Part shown: piece by piece, positions 36,684-51,600 of the stretch
Numbering within the stretch: the first letter of the stretch is position 1
How the letters are laid out: each line of letters starts with the position of its first letter
Assembly (NCBI RefSeq): GCF_901933205.1
Contig: NC_044574.1
Span: 19,205,733-19,269,732, forward strand
Direction of reading: 5' to 3'
DNA length: 64,000 bases
Origin: Camarhynchus parvulus
Taxonomy: Eukaryota; Chordata; Aves; Passeriformes; Thraupidae
Made by a program: the position numbers and the translations under genes
The notes under the pieces: model-generated
What the model saw: only the letters and a program-made list of their open reading frames with translations
Database searches by the model: none
Told to the model about the DNA's origin: nothing

Positions 36684-39600
36684 GTAAGTTGATGTTGCTG
36701 CCTGAACAAAACCAGCTGAAGATTTTTTTCCTTGTTGTTCATGAAAGGAAGGCCTATCTTTTTGCCTATAGTTTTTGTTGAATCTGAGATTATCTTCAAA
36801 ATGATCTTTATGTATCATGATTGAATAACCACATTCACAGCTTGGGGAATATGCAGAGGCAAATTCTTGTAAACAGTAGTCAGATAAAGAGAAAAGACAT
36901 AGCCAGATGGGCTGTGATTTCTAACACTACAGTCAAGCACAATGAACATGCAGATCAAAAATAAATATGGCTTATAGCTGTTTATGGAAATACAGCTAGG
37001 AAGAAGCTGTGAGGAGCAAGGTTTAGAGATAAAAATATGTAGGAATCTAACACAAAAATGTCTTGGGGACAATAGATATTCCTTGCTTCCAAAAAGGTTT
37101 TTCTTTTCTTCTAGTCAAATGTTTTATGAGAAAAATCCCTCGCCTTGGAGCAGTTGTATGTTGCAATATGCCTCAGTGGAAGGAAATCTAGGAAGGGTTA
37201 AAGCAACTCCTCTAGATGTAATTGAGGGAAGATCTTGTGTCTGATCAAGAAATCAGCAAAGGGAAATGATTTTTAGAGATGTGAGGTTTCCTTTTCTCTA
37301 CTACTAAGATGAAGAATGCCTATATTGTCTAGCTTCTGAGAAAAATAAGTCTGGATGTGTTGTTAAAACAGATTTTACTAATGTTCACTGATCTTATTGA
37401 TCTTTTTAGATAGCCTCATGCTGTACAGAGTAATGCTAGAAACAGACTTCAGCAAAAGCTAGAAGAGACCATCTGAAATGATGGAAGGAGAAATTGTACC
37501 TGGTGATTCTATACTTTATGGAAAAAATAACTTTTAATAAAGTCCTGTCCTATATGATTGCTGGCTGTAATAGCTGACTGTGTTAGTGTTTAATCAGCTG
37601 TCTCCATGGGATCTGTGAAGAGCAGAATGATGTTTTATAGATTTGTAGGGGGGGGGATGTGTGTGTGTGGCGGGGGGAGTTACTGTTTTTGAGCATCTCA
37701 CTTTAGGTACTTGCTCAGGGCAATAGCAATTTAATTCCCTATTTGGGCAGAGGTCTCCCAGGTTTCATCAAATTCTTGATTTCCATCAATGGAAGTGTTG
37801 GAATCAGTATTTTTCTAAGTCCTTACCTGAAAAGCTTTCATAATGTCAACAAATTGGATCAAGCGACTTCTGTGCATTTTTCTGTGAATGTAAAAAGGTT
37901 AGATTTCAGAAGTTTTCAAACTGGCTGGTGCTGATGTTGTAGTGGGTCTGGAAAACATTTAGGAAATAACTCCTCTTAATGACAAGACTGTCTGCAGCTG
38001 TGAGCTAGCACAGAAATTCTCTGTCCTTGAGTTGCAAACTTCTCTTGTCATCTATTTATTTTATTTGTTACTCGATGCTTCTACCTTAAAGTGGCTTTAG
38101 TATCGCTCCTCCTGGATGTTTTGAACGTTGGCACATGTATAATGCCTTGAGCCTTTCAGATACACAGCAAAAAGGAATTGCAAAGGTTACTAGTTTTACT
38201 ATTTGCTGGCAATCTGTATTCCTAAGGGTTAATACAAAAATAACTTTAGCTTAGCACAGTTGTCAGCCAATTTAAGGTGAAGATTTCAGAGATTAGTTCT
38301 GACAATCCTGTGGAACACACCATATGTCATCTTTTGAAAACTGAAGACAGTATTCCTTCTGGTCTTTGTTGAGAACTTAATGAGGTTAGAGAAATGTCCT
38401 CTGTCTTTTACAAGACACAAGAGTAGAAAGCCTTGATTTGAAAAATGCTGATCAACGATGTATCTTTTGTGAGAAAACAAATTGAATTATGCTGCTGTTT
38501 TTGTTTCTGTCATGTCTCTTAATAACAGTTTCATCACAAAATGATTCAATTGTAATTGCTTATAAACTCCACAATTTGTGACAAACCAGAGTGGAATCCT
38601 GTAGGGATGACTGATTGTTAGTTTGGAGTTTGCTTACTCCATTTTAGGACATCTAGCCCTGATGGGACAGCCCAGTAGCTGTAACAAAGGGGCAGGAGCT
38701 CTCAGCTGCAGAGCTGCCTCTGGCTGGGGATCACCGGAGGAATGAGCCACAATGTTCCTCTGGCTGAAAGAAGTGACATGCCAGCATCCCTCAGGCCAAT
38801 TACAGTGATGATGTTTTCATTGTTTCACTGCTTTGGGTATAATGAATGCTGCTGCTATGACAGAAAAGTAGTTTCTTTATTATGAGAAAAGGGACTGGAA
38901 ATAAATTGTGCATCCAGCTGCCTTGCTGGCTGTGTATTTTGCTGTCTGGGTCTCTTAAATGACAACTTGAAAGCGACCTGGTTGCTGCACTATGTGCTCT
39001 GATCAGTTTGGATATGTGTATCTCTTTCACCTACCAAACACCCAAAAATGCTTCTAAGTAAAGTTTTAAATATTAGAAAATCAATGTTTAGGGTTTGACT
39101 ATTTTTCTTATGTACTTAATATTCTGTCAACTAAATTGGACTAAAAATACATGTATTCTGTATCTATGTCTAGCAAGTTACAGTTGAGAAATACCTGTAG
39201 ATATTTTCCTTCCTTTTTAAAGAAAAATCCCCTCTTTTTAAGCAAAAAACACCCACAATTTCTGCTGTTAATTTGATCTTTTCTTATTTAAGCAAACTTA
39301 AATTTTGAAATACAGGATTTAGGGATGATGCAAGGTCCTTTTTAATTTAAAACTAAACCAGGAAAATAACGGAGAGCTCATCACTTATTTTTTCTTTCCC
39401 TGTTGAAAGTTTTTCAAGCAACAGCAATGAGAAATATGTCATAAATGAAACCAACGTGATGTTAGACATAAAGTACTTTTCTGAGACTGTTGGATTTGGA
39501 TCAAGAGATTGGATCTTCTTCTGACTGTGCTATTGATTTCCTAGGTGATGATGTTTAACTTCTCTGTATATTTGTGCAGGAGCTCTTATCTCATAAGATT

Positions 39601-42600
39601 GTCTTATACTTTCCATCCATATTTTTTATTAACTGACATGTGGAGGGAGGAGAAAAGTAAATAAGGTGCAAAGGGAGACACTGACTCCTTACTTATCCAA
39701 ATGCTATCACACTATGAGAAAACTTGCTTTCTGAGAGAGTAATAACCTGCAGAATACAACACTGATAAATCTAAATGGATTGAAGTCTGTGTATATTTAA
39801 GAAGAATGATCAAAAGAGCCAAGTGGCACAAAGCAGAAGAGGGATGAGAAACAGCAGTAATAATGAAGGCAATTAGTTTACTTTCTCTGAGAAAACAAGA
39901 TGCTTCTGCCAGCTAAACATCAAATTGCCTGGCAGCTGGGGAGGGGGCGTGAGGGGGCAGGAGCAGAGTGGTGAATTGGCACGGGTTATTCTTTTCTCTC
40001 TTTCAACAAGAGCTTCTGGGCCTGGAGCAAGTGAGAGAAAGACTCTACCTCTGCAGAAGCAGGGCTGACCTGCCTTCCAGGACAGGGGGACCTGTGCTGG
40101 TGAGCTGAAACTTGCTGCAGGTGGCTCTTCTCTGGAGGTTTTCCTTGAAATGCCTGCAGCCCAGATCTGGGAATGAGTTAGTACTTTCCTAAGAGCCAGA
40201 ATATCAGGATGCCTTTAAGTCTGATGAGATGACTTCTTGACAAGGTGAATGAGACGGGAGGGTTTGGTGAGCAGGGATGGATGTCTTCCAGAATATGAGA
40301 TTTGAATGTCTGATTTCTACATTGAAAATGTAGCTCAGGGTGATGGCTCAGTCTGCCTGTGATGTGAAACACAAAGTAAGAAAACAGTGATGTGCCTGCT
40401 GAACTGAGAAAGATAGAAGGCTAGAAATGGTGCCCTGGGGCTGTTGGCCTGTAGGAGTAGATTACTAGCAGTTGAATATCAATGGAATTTAAATTCTGTG
40501 ATGAAACTGTCCTTGGAAAACTTTGTAGGAGATACATTTGGGTCTTAAAAGGCAACTAAACTAAGAAAAAGTCATCCTCTCATATTCCAGAATCTAGTCT
40601 GCGATGGAAACTCTTTTCATTGAGCAAAGCTAATATGAGCAGCTTTATTTTTTGCTGATAGTAAACTATGAGGACAAGATACTTTTGGGGTTTCTTTTTA
40701 ACATATATTATTTACCACGTCTTTGCTATGTAATTACTCATAAATTCAGACAGAGTGCAAGGCCTTCCTAGCCTAGCTTTAGGTTTTTCAAGTAGATTAG
40801 TTACATAAGACTTACGTCTGCTTAAAAGAAATCTTTTCTTATGGGGAATTATTATCCAAATTAAAAGTATTTCTATGTACATTTTGTACAGAAAAAGCAG
40901 GAACAGAGAAATGAGCCTTTGCTTTCACTGCATGAATATGATTTATCAGGCACTGCATTCTTTCCCTGGGGAAAGGTAGGTCAGCTAAAGCATGCTGAGT
41001 GGGGATGCAAGGTGCTTTTTTTATGGGGTTGCCTCTTTTTTCCATCCTTTCTGTTACCTGGGATATTTTGTACACGTATGTCAACATAGCTTTTGTTAAG
41101 ACTGCTTTAGATTTAGCACTACTAAAATAAACTATTGGATTTAAAATTTCTATGTTGCTAGGATGAGTTCTCTGTTGTGGTAAAAAATTATAAATTATTT
41201 TCACAGAAAAGACTAATGCATGAAAATACTTGTTACTGTGAGAGACGACAGTTCTACGGTATTATATTTCGAAAAGCTGCCAAAAAAATACTGTATGAAT
41301 AACTAGCAAGGCTCTGAAATGTCTAGTGCTGTGCCTGCAAATTGCTCCTTGGCATGAAATGTGTTTTGCAGCTGTTATAAAGGTACATCAAAGCCTGGGC
41401 TGGGGGAAAATTCAAACTGGCAGGCAAAGAAAAAAGTCCTGGGTGCAAATAGTTGATCTGCCCAGAGTGAGATGAAGCCAAATATTGTTTGTTCTGCATT
41501 GTCTGACAGAAGCATTGAGCAAAAAGTACACGCAGGCCAAATTCGCTGCTTGCATAAACAAGCTGAATGTCACTGGAGTCAGCTGTTTGCACCAACAGTG
41601 AGTTTGCCTTCCAGGTTTTAAATGATTCCTACATTCTTTAATGTCAGAACATAAAACAATGCTCATTACAGGGTCTAAATTAACTAATTATGCAAGTTTC
41701 CTGTTTCTTGCTCCAGAGGTGGGAGGAGGGCTCCTTGTACTACTGAGGAACCTTCTGCACTGGTTTGTATCACTTGGATCTGGCACAGGGAGGTTCTCTG
41801 AAGCTGTGCAGGCAGAGATGGAGATAAAGGCTCAGGGTCCTTGCTCAAATGCAAAGAGATTCCTCTGGCAAGGCCCGTGGGGGGGTCAAACTGGAGAGCA
41901 CAAATGAGCTGTGAGGCTGCAGCAGGGGAGGTGAGGAAATGTTTTTATTCCCTCTCTCTTGACTGGGTCGGGCTTGGGGCCCTTGGGTGCTCCTTCTCCT
42001 TACTCGTGCACATGCCACAGCCCTTAGCTCTGCACTGTCTGTTCAGATCAATCCTAGGGATATTTGGAATGGACTGCTGTACGGCCTGCCCTAATTCTGC
42101 TTTTCTTTAGCCCTGTTGGGTTGGTGGATGGGGAGTGTTGGGAGGCTACGTGGGGTCTCCGTGAGGGGCCAACCAGAATTTTTGTTGCTGCCATCTGTAT
42201 CAGCCTTCCTTCCCTCCCATGCTCTTGCCCTGTTATCCTGCAAACAGTGGAGGTAAAAATCCAGAGAAATCACTTCTAAGTAGCTAATACTCTGCAGGAT
42301 GCATCCTGACACAAGGGACTCGATCCTCACCACGTGTAGAAATGTGATGGCAATTGAAATCCGGTTTATTTTTCAAATCCCTAAGTATTAATACTAGCAC
42401 ATCAGCTTAATTTACAAGCAAAGAGAATAGTTTTGCCTGATAACAATGGTGTTATATACCATCCACATCTGTTATGTGCTCCTCTGGGAGTTTCTCTCTA
42501 TTTAACTCTCTCTGTAATGATCTTGCTTTCATTGTTGTTGGGTTTTGTGTAATTACCCATCTTACAACAAGGGCAGAAATTAGTTTGGTTTCTTTTTAAT

Positions 42601-45600
42601 TTTATTTTAATGGTTCTTCTTTAAGTGACTTCATGTTCTTGAAGGACTGATTGTTTAAAATAAAATAATATCACAACCCTTTCCTTCCCCTAAACAATAA
42701 AACTCTTTAGTGAGTACAACTTGCATTGACAGCTTGTTTGTTTAATTTTCATCTGGCCACTTGCAGAAGAAGAATATAATTCTTGTTACTTTTTGAAGGT
42801 CAATTTTCTACAGAATTTTAAAAAAATATAAAATTCTATGTTTTGCACAGGCACAGTGAAACATTTTGCTTCAGAAAAATAACTCATAGTTCAAATGTTT
42901 TTGGATGACTCCACTTAATCATGCTCTTACCAGCTTCCTCATGGGAACTAGATGTAACTCATGAGCTGAATTGCTTTGCTTTTCTCTGTCTTCCATGTCA
43001 TCATGGCCTGCAGGAGAGAAAACCAACAAGAATTAACACTGGAAATTCCTGTGATACTGGAACAACCTCTTTTTTTTCCTTCATTAGTTTACTCTGTTTC
43101 TTAACCTTTTATGGAATATTAGTGTACTCTGTGCTTTATAAAACATATGACAAAGATTATGCTATGTGGCTCCTGTAAAATACCTGACTGAAAATGCAGG
43201 AAGAATGAAGCTTAGTGAAAGATCATGAGCTTGGTCCCCCATTTTCACACGTTTCAGTGAGGTGAGATTTTAGGAAGTGTTTGAAGGAGAAGTAATCATT
43301 CAATAACTGTGGAGTGCTAATGAGGGGAACAGCAGTTTTTGCTTTGCCTACCAAAAAAAAAATTAAGCTCCTGAGTGAAAACTTGGCATTGGGGCAGAAA
43401 TCATAATTTTATTTGAAACTGATTCTGTATATAGTTAATATGTTTGTTCTAAGGATTTAGCATCAGTAAAAGGCATAAATTATTTGGCAGATGAGGAGTG
43501 TTTACAACATTAAATAGCGAAGATTAATGTGCCAAAGCTGATTCCCATGTCAATGCTGTCCTAGAAAACCCAAAACTTACATGTGGAACATGAAATAGGA
43601 CTTTGAGAAACAAGCAATTATCCTTTGATTTGGGATGAGTCCCCATCCAGAACCAGTGTGGAACATGCTCATGCCACTGATATGAACTACTGATGCTTCC
43701 CTGAAGGAAGCTGTAGCTTTTTGTTTGGGAATGGCACAGAGAGAAATATCTCAGCAATGCCTGAGTAAACAAGAGATTTAATAGATTGGAATGAGAAAGC
43801 TGGTTATATGAACTTCATATTTTGGCATAGTAGCTTCCTTTACTGTCACAGAATTTCTGTTTATGAGTGTATTTCAGGCCTCAAAGTCTATAAATGAAGA
43901 TAAAATTAATTCTATACATCACATGCAGGTACTATGAGGAAAACAACTTTAAAGCCTGAAGTGATCCATTTATTAGTAAGTGTTTTGTGTTAGAAATGAC
44001 TCATGGTGAACACAGTCACTAGGAAAAAACTAAAGCCCTCCGTTTACTAGTCTATTTCTGCACAATTTTGCTTTTGCACATAAATCACATGGAGGCAGAT
44101 CTACTACTGGTTTCTAAATGGCACTTTTTATTCCATGTGTATAGACTTCCAAGCTTTCCAATAACTTCTTGAGTTTGAACTGGTTTGGCTCAGGCCCTTT
44201 AATGTGATCTACTTTGATGCTGGTAGATATAAACCTATCTGGAATGATGATACTTTGAAAACCCTGTTGTCTGTCAGTAGGTCACTTCTTGAGCTATATT
44301 TCTTGATTTTCAGACCACTACAGTCAATATGTATTTATATAAAAATATATATTTTTTCTACAGGCTACCATTAAACAAGATATATTTCCCAACTGTTTTT
44401 TACTGCAAAATGATATAAGAAAGAGCTTTAAATTTCTCTTATTGGAGACAAAGGCAGAACTGCTGGGAAGAGGAGAGGAGGCAAACACAGAATTTCACAT
44501 AGAAATCAATTTGATAAATAATGGAAAAGTCTGGGACTTCGAGCACTATATTTTCTGAACTGGATCTTTCTGGAGGTTGATCATTTTACTAGGTTTTATT
44601 TTAAAAGTAATGCTATAAATTTTGGGAGAAACTGGAGGCATAGCTTCCAGATTAATGGCATTTTGTAAGGAAGGTGCATTTTTTTAATATGTGTAGTTGG
44701 ATTTTGCTAAAGCAATTCAATATAAATACCTTGTAAAGCTAGGTCTTAAAGTTTCATTTCCATCTGCATTGACTGCTTTAGTAGATCTTTGGATAAATGT
44801 CTAAAGAGCTTGGAAGGCAGAATAAGTATTTGATCCACTGAAATCTTCAGTCTTCTCCCAGAAAAAGATCAAGAGCAAATACTATTTTTACTGCTGCTTT
44901 CACATATATGAATATTACTGGAAAGACATTTATAATAATGCTCAAGGAGAATGGGTGTCGCATCTATTATGCAAGTATTATAATGTTTCTAAACCAGATA
45001 AAAATAATGTTCTCAATAGACACTACAAAATGAACTCCAATCTAATTGCTCTCAACACTATATTAAATCACTCCCATTTGCACCTCGCTAATGATTTCAG
45101 ATGTTCAAACAAGCCATTTTTAAACTGATCAAAGTCTACTGTGGTTCTAACACTGATTCATTTCACCATCTAATCAGGTCTCCGACAAACTCCTGAGTAC
45201 TCGTTCCCTTGGAAGTAATTTGCAAGTGGTGATACTCAGGGTATTATGAATTGGTGCAACATCCAGCTGCTTGGTAGGAGAAACAGCAAAAGGCCTGTGT
45301 TTAGTTTAGAAGAGCATAAAGGATAAGCTCACTTGGCCAAACTCACTGTTCATGCTATGACAATACAGAAGACTTTGCATGTACAATTGGACGTGGCTTT
45401 GCCCCTCATTCTCAATGTTTTTTGTAGATATACAGCTGTTACAGCATCTCAGGATATGAATGCCTCTGGCATTCTTTAGTGCTTGTCCCCACTGAGGCTT
45501 CTTCAGAGGAGGGTTGAGATGAGGCAAGCATTGCTCTGGCACTGTCCTGTGCATGTGTATGGCAGGTGTATGGAGATGTATGAAAGCCCAGCTTTACTGG

Positions 45601-48600
45601 GCAGGAAGCAGTTTCTGTGTTTGCATATTCCAGGACTTCTAAGGCTATTGCTGACAAATTCTTTTGGGCTTCCACCATTTCTTGTGCCAGAACCTCACAG
45701 CTCCCATGTATTTTTCCAAATCCTGCATTTGCATAGAATTCTCTGGAAGTTTATTCTCACCCCGCCTGCAAGTTGTGCTCAGACTGTGTTTTACAAAGCA
45801 GTGTCTTGTACAACAGCTTTGGATTTTGCAATGTGTTCCTAAAGGAATGTTTATTTGTTCCCTCATCTAAATGAAATGGCCAGTGATTGACATGTATATT
45901 TTTTAATAGAAACAGGGCATTAATTTGTATACAGTAAAAACCTGTTAAATTCACCACAGAGTTAACTATAATTGTAAAGCAATTGGTAAACTTTAGGTTG
46001 TGCTATGTCATTTAATCTCCTCTTCTTGGTCTTTCACTTTCAATTTCCCCCCACAGAAGGCTGTTTAGCCATACATATTGAGGAATTTGCAGTATTAAGT
46101 TGGACCATGTTGAACAGATTAGTAATTTTCCAAGAATTTTGATACTGCTATTTTTCCAAGGAAGATTCAAGTACATTTTTATTTAAAGGTAGAAATAATT
46201 GCTTTTCATATCCATTTTGCTGGTTTTACTGACAATGCAATTTCCAGCATTTTAATGGGTCTGAAATAAAGATCTGCTTATTGTACTTAGATGTCCTTTG
46301 TAAGTTTTTAGTAGAGACTTTACTGATGCCAGAGCTGAGCTGACATCTGCAAAGTGGTGTTTGCTAGCCTGCCACTTCTGCTCAGGAAATAATCAATTGG
46401 ACTAGAGCCACTTAGGATGCTTACATGCAAAAATTATGGCTATTCTTCATCACTTGTTAATTAAACAGACAAAATTCTATCCATAGTTAAGGTCAGAATT
46501 CTGCTAGCTAATGACTTGTATGCATTGATTGAAACACTGAGAATTTTTCCCTTAGTGATCTTTTTAAAATACTTAAAATTGAGACGAGATTGCTAACTAG
46601 ATAATAATGGTCTTTGCACATCAAATTAAGTCCAAATATGCCACGTTGTTGGCTTTGATTTAGGAATGATTTAAAGTTCAAACTTCATAAAATAGCACAC
46701 CTCAGATTTGAATAACTCAGAGAACTTTGCAGATACAAATGATTTGGATAGAAATAAACTTTTGCTTGGGAGGATTTAAAATAGGAAATATGTTTAAAAA
46801 GGAAACAAAGAAATTAAAAATAACAGCAAATGGACCCTAATGCTGTTGTAACAGTTGACAAGGTACAGAAAATGAAGAATGTACTCTTATGAAGAGTACA
46901 GAAAATTGCATGGAAAACCATGAAACTGTGAGGATTTTTCACACCTGTAAGTAAGGCTACTGCCCACCTTCATCCTGGCTCCCAGCTGCACATAAATTTG
47001 AGAGAGTCCCCTCACACAGGGAGGCAGCAGCCAGAGCAGAGACTTCCACCCAGTCCTTGTGGAAGTTATCCTGAAGAATCAGAGAGGGCACCACTCCTTG
47101 TCTACTTTGCCACTGGGTCCTGGATCTAATGGGCAAGTTCCTGGTACTGGGAAGAATTTGCTAGACTTGTTGCACTAAAACCAGATACAGGATTAGAGTG
47201 CAGCCTGCTCCAAGGGCCTGAGCCAGAGGAGGAAACTTTGCTGGGGATGTGGATGGATCCTGATCATCAGCTATAGGGCAAACCTATGAGTTCTTATTTA
47301 TGACCTGCTTAAATTGAGGTTTTAAGGCTTTCTGCAGAGCAAAAAATGTGGAGCTCTCTGTATTTAAATTTGACATTTGGAGAAAAATGTTTATTCTCTC
47401 CTTCAAGAGAAAAAATTCTGGAGCTTTAAATTTAGTCTTTTACCCTGCTGACACTAGAGGGTGTCTAGAAGGCTCCTAACATTAGAAAGTTGCACTTGCC
47501 TGGCACATTTACTCCACTGTACTCAACTGGGAGAGCCAAATAGCAGACCAGCCTGGATGTACATATTTTCCCTTGCATTGAAGCACTGGGAATAACTATC
47601 TTTCAAAAGATAGGGTAATTTCATTAAAGAATTATTAGTGCTCAAAACAGCTAGAAGATATTTTGAGGATCTTCCAACCTAGTACTTTGACATCAAGTCC
47701 CCTCTCAGCCTTTGTACAAACACTTCTTACCTAAATGATGCTAAAAGAAAGCTGATGTTTAACAATAAATGTTATGAAAGGGTATCTGTGTTATAAAATT
47801 GAGAAAAAAATAATTAGTACCAGATTTCCAACTTTACCCACAGAATTTTGGCAGATTTCACAGTCATTTTCCATAGCTGGAGTACTTTATCAAAGAACAG
47901 AGGTAAAAGATACCTGCAAAACAGTTGATATATAGTGCAGGCTTAAATAACATTTAATTTTCAAATCTAGAAATGAAAGAACTACAGATTTGTTGTAATT
48001 GAACTGGTGACATAACTGAAAATACAGCTACAAATTCACATGTATTTAAAATACTTTATTCCTGTTATAAGCATATTGAAATATTGAAGCACTTGATAAA
48101 CAGCAGTAGGCTGTGTTTTGGGGTTTTTTTAATGATTAATACAGTGCCACACTGATAAGTGATGTGATTGCTATCTTTCCTATAGTTGGCTTTTCTAGCC
48201 ATAAAATCTCAAATACTACGAACTATATTTGCACTTAAAATTAAATAAATTTGACTCTTGGCAACAGAGGGACTGCATGGAAGCAGAATAGTGTACTAGC
48301 AGTAGTTCCAGTTACAAAATGGTTTTATGGACAAGTTACTCTAAGTCTATTATGAGAAGAGCTACAGCAAGTTGTTATGGTAACTGGAGCTGTACAGTAA
48401 CAGGGTAGGATTAAATACTTGATTTTTCCCCCCATGTGGACTTCTGTGAAGCTTTGTTTTCCACATACAAGAAAGAAAAAAGCATTTCAGAGGAAAATTA
48501 ATGAAAAATAGCTCAGTTGAATGTTTGGAGAGATTGGCTGTGGTACTTTCATGAAATGCCTTTACCCTCCCAAATGACAGGTCTTGTCTCCTTTTGGGCA

Positions 48601-51600
48601 GAGATGAATATATTTACTCCTGCTGCAATGTTTGCTTTGATTGGATGCTTTTTAATACTTTGCTGCTTTTTGCTGTTCCAGTTTTATTGTTGTGGGTATG
48701 GTGATACTATTTCCATAGTTTTGTTCAGAGGGTATTTGCATCATGAAATTTTGTGTCTCTGGGAAATCACGTTTATATTGCCATACTGCTGCAACAGGGG
48801 CCTGAAAGCTGGAAGGACTCAGAAAAGTGGTGGGCAAGATGGATGGGGTTGTGGCTGTCCTTCTTCCAAAGCCTGTGGCAACCATGTGGCTCTTTGGTTA
48901 TTCTGAATTCCCTTTGATAAAGATGTGTTTCTTTCATAGTTTAAAACTCACTTGAACCACGTTTAGCAGGGATGTAAATGAATGTTTCTATGATAATTTT
49001 CAATACAAGTAATTTGTTTGACTCCTGCTTTTGTGTGTGTGTAAGACTGCTTGTCATTCTTATGCCTGCTGTATCTCTTTCATATGTATTTATGTACTAT
49101 TTTTGAGGGAGATGCATTTTTTTCAGCAGTATATTACAGTGTTTGATAAGCTCCTAGTATGGTCTTTTGAGAAGTCTGGTTGCTTTTGTTTCATTAAGTA
49201 TCTTTTCAAATTCGTTTTGCAGATTAAATATGTTGACAAACCCTATAGCACTTTTATCAGAATTCTGACTTTAGCTATCTGAACCTCTTTTGAATTTAAA
49301 ATGTTTACTAATATATTGCTAGAAATGTGGAAGTTTTTAGAATTTAGGTTGCTAAACAGGATCCACAAATTGCCTTGAACCCACTGGTTACCAATTCAGT
49401 AGGATTAGAACTGATCTATTTCGTCACGAGTGTTTTTTTCCAAAGTACTTTACTCTTAACATTTGCAGTCTGCTTTAATTATAGAAGTGCTCAGAAATTA
49501 GAGCTAAACTTTACTGACCATCAGAGCAATCCTCTGGTTCTCCAGTTGTTCTCTTCTTTGCAGTTAAAGCCTAGAATTATACAAAATACTACAAATCAAA
49601 GGTTGAGTCAATGTCTTTCAGAACAAAGGGGGTCTCCATGATATTGATATTTCTTGTAATGAATTCCCCTCTTCAGATTCATAAATTTAAGTATATGCCA
49701 CTTAAAAATTTAGGATTGAACATTAGGGAACACAAAGCAGACAGTGCATATAAAATATGCCAAGAAATAAAAAGGAATAACAGTGCAGATTGCAAGATAT
49801 CATCCTGATAGAGAATGGTAAAATATGCATGGTTCAGATGACAATAACACAAATAAAATGCAACATTTTACAGAAGTGAACCACAGCTCCTGACACAGCT
49901 CTGGCACTATCACGCGACTGGTGATTATTCAAATGTCTCCATGATTAATTCAGTTTGTATTGATGCAAATAATCCTAGAGGAGACCTGGGAGAGCTAATG
50001 CATTTTGCTTCTGTGGCTTTCCATTGATAGCACAAAACAGCAAAGAGGAAAGTAATTTTCATGATATTAATAATGCGATTGCAGAATCAGGTCATTTAAA
50101 AGAATGGTGCTGACTCAGCTGTAGTAGTGCAGAGTTGAACATAGAGATTAATTCTTGAGCATGCTACATAAAAATCCACTGCTGGATATCTCATTGCACT
50201 AAAGCATATTTCCTCCTTTGTAGGAAATATTTAAAATGACAGCAGCTGATTTGATGCCTTCTTTCCTGCTGTTAGGAATTCTTTTATAACATCAGAGCTC
50301 TTTCTGTTGAAGTATTTACCTTTACACATTGAGAGGGGGCTTGCCTTTCTCCCTCCTCCTTTCCAGGAATGGAAATTGGTTCCTTCTTTTAGATAATTCC
50401 CTGAAGGTCAGTGAAAGTCGGAGGGGATCATAACTGCTGTGCATGAATAGCTGTCTCAGCCAATGAATCTTATTAAAATCAGTGATGAGAGGGAGCAAAC
50501 ATTTCCTTTTTTTGAAAGGACATCTTCATAGATGTCACTGGAGGCAGGCTCCTGGCTGACTCTTGCTAACTTAAGTAGTTCTAGTGGCAGACATTTGTGC
50601 TTTTATTTCGCTTTTTTTTTTTTAATGACCAGGCCAATAAGCTCAGCAGATATGAATCAGTTAAAAAGGTGATTCTTACACAAGTTCCTTAGAGAGAGGG
50701 AGGAAGACAAGAAAAAATACATAACCATTGGTTTTTTTAAAGTGCTAGTTACAAATGCACCGCATAAAATTTTCCTTATACTTAAAAATGCGAAATGGAA
50801 ACGGTTTAAGTAAAAAATGCTTAAAACAAGGCTCCAATTGTGGGGGTTTCCTCTTATTTTGTTTGTTTGTTTGGAGTTCTTGGGCGTAGGCTAAAATTTC
50901 TATACACTTGCAATGTATTGTTTCCACATTAGTGATATTTTTCTTGCTTTTATAGGGAGCAGGAAAAACCTGTTTTTCTCTTGTGGAACTACCACATTAA
51001 AAACCAGCTGAAAGTTAAACATACATTTGTCTTTCTAATATTTCTAACATTGCATTTTTCTGATCCCAAATAATTTATGTTTAAATAATATATTACTTCC
51101 AAAGTAAATCAGAAAATAATATAACACAATCTCAAAAAAAATTCCTATGTAAATGGGGTCAGTTCAAGATTCTTGTAGTTTGAGCTTGCTGGTGACCAGG
51201 AAAAAAATGAGAAGGGAGCATTGGTGAAGAATATTAGGAACATCATCAAGTAATTGGAGACATGAATATTTCTGAGATTCTGTAACAACACTGGAAGTGA
51301 GAGACTTGTTTTTCTCCTCAGCATCTTGGGTGGTAAATAACTGGAGTACTTGGGCCTCCCTGCTCTTGAAAGTAAAGCACATATTTTCTTGCTGAGAGTT
51401 GTTTCCACATTTTGTGGTTCAAAATAGGTCAGATATGTGCCATTGCCTCTGGCTGTGTATTGAGTCATATCACATAGCTACAAACCCACTGTCTTCCCTG
51501 AGAAAGTTGCAGCTTGCTGTCTGGGAATACAGGCTGGGGCTGGGGGAAGGGCTGATTTTTACTGAGAGTGCAGCATGGTAGTCCAGCTGCCACAAGGCCT

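Noticed and set aside
40839..41204. 121-codon minus-strand ORF
   Set aside because: No recognisable content and no flanking signals; length is within chance for this much AT-rich sequence.
48517..48906. 129-codon ORF with a hydrophobic segment (LIGCFLILCCFLLFQF)
   Set aside because: T-rich DNA readily gives hydrophobic codons; no homology, promoter or splice evidence is visible.
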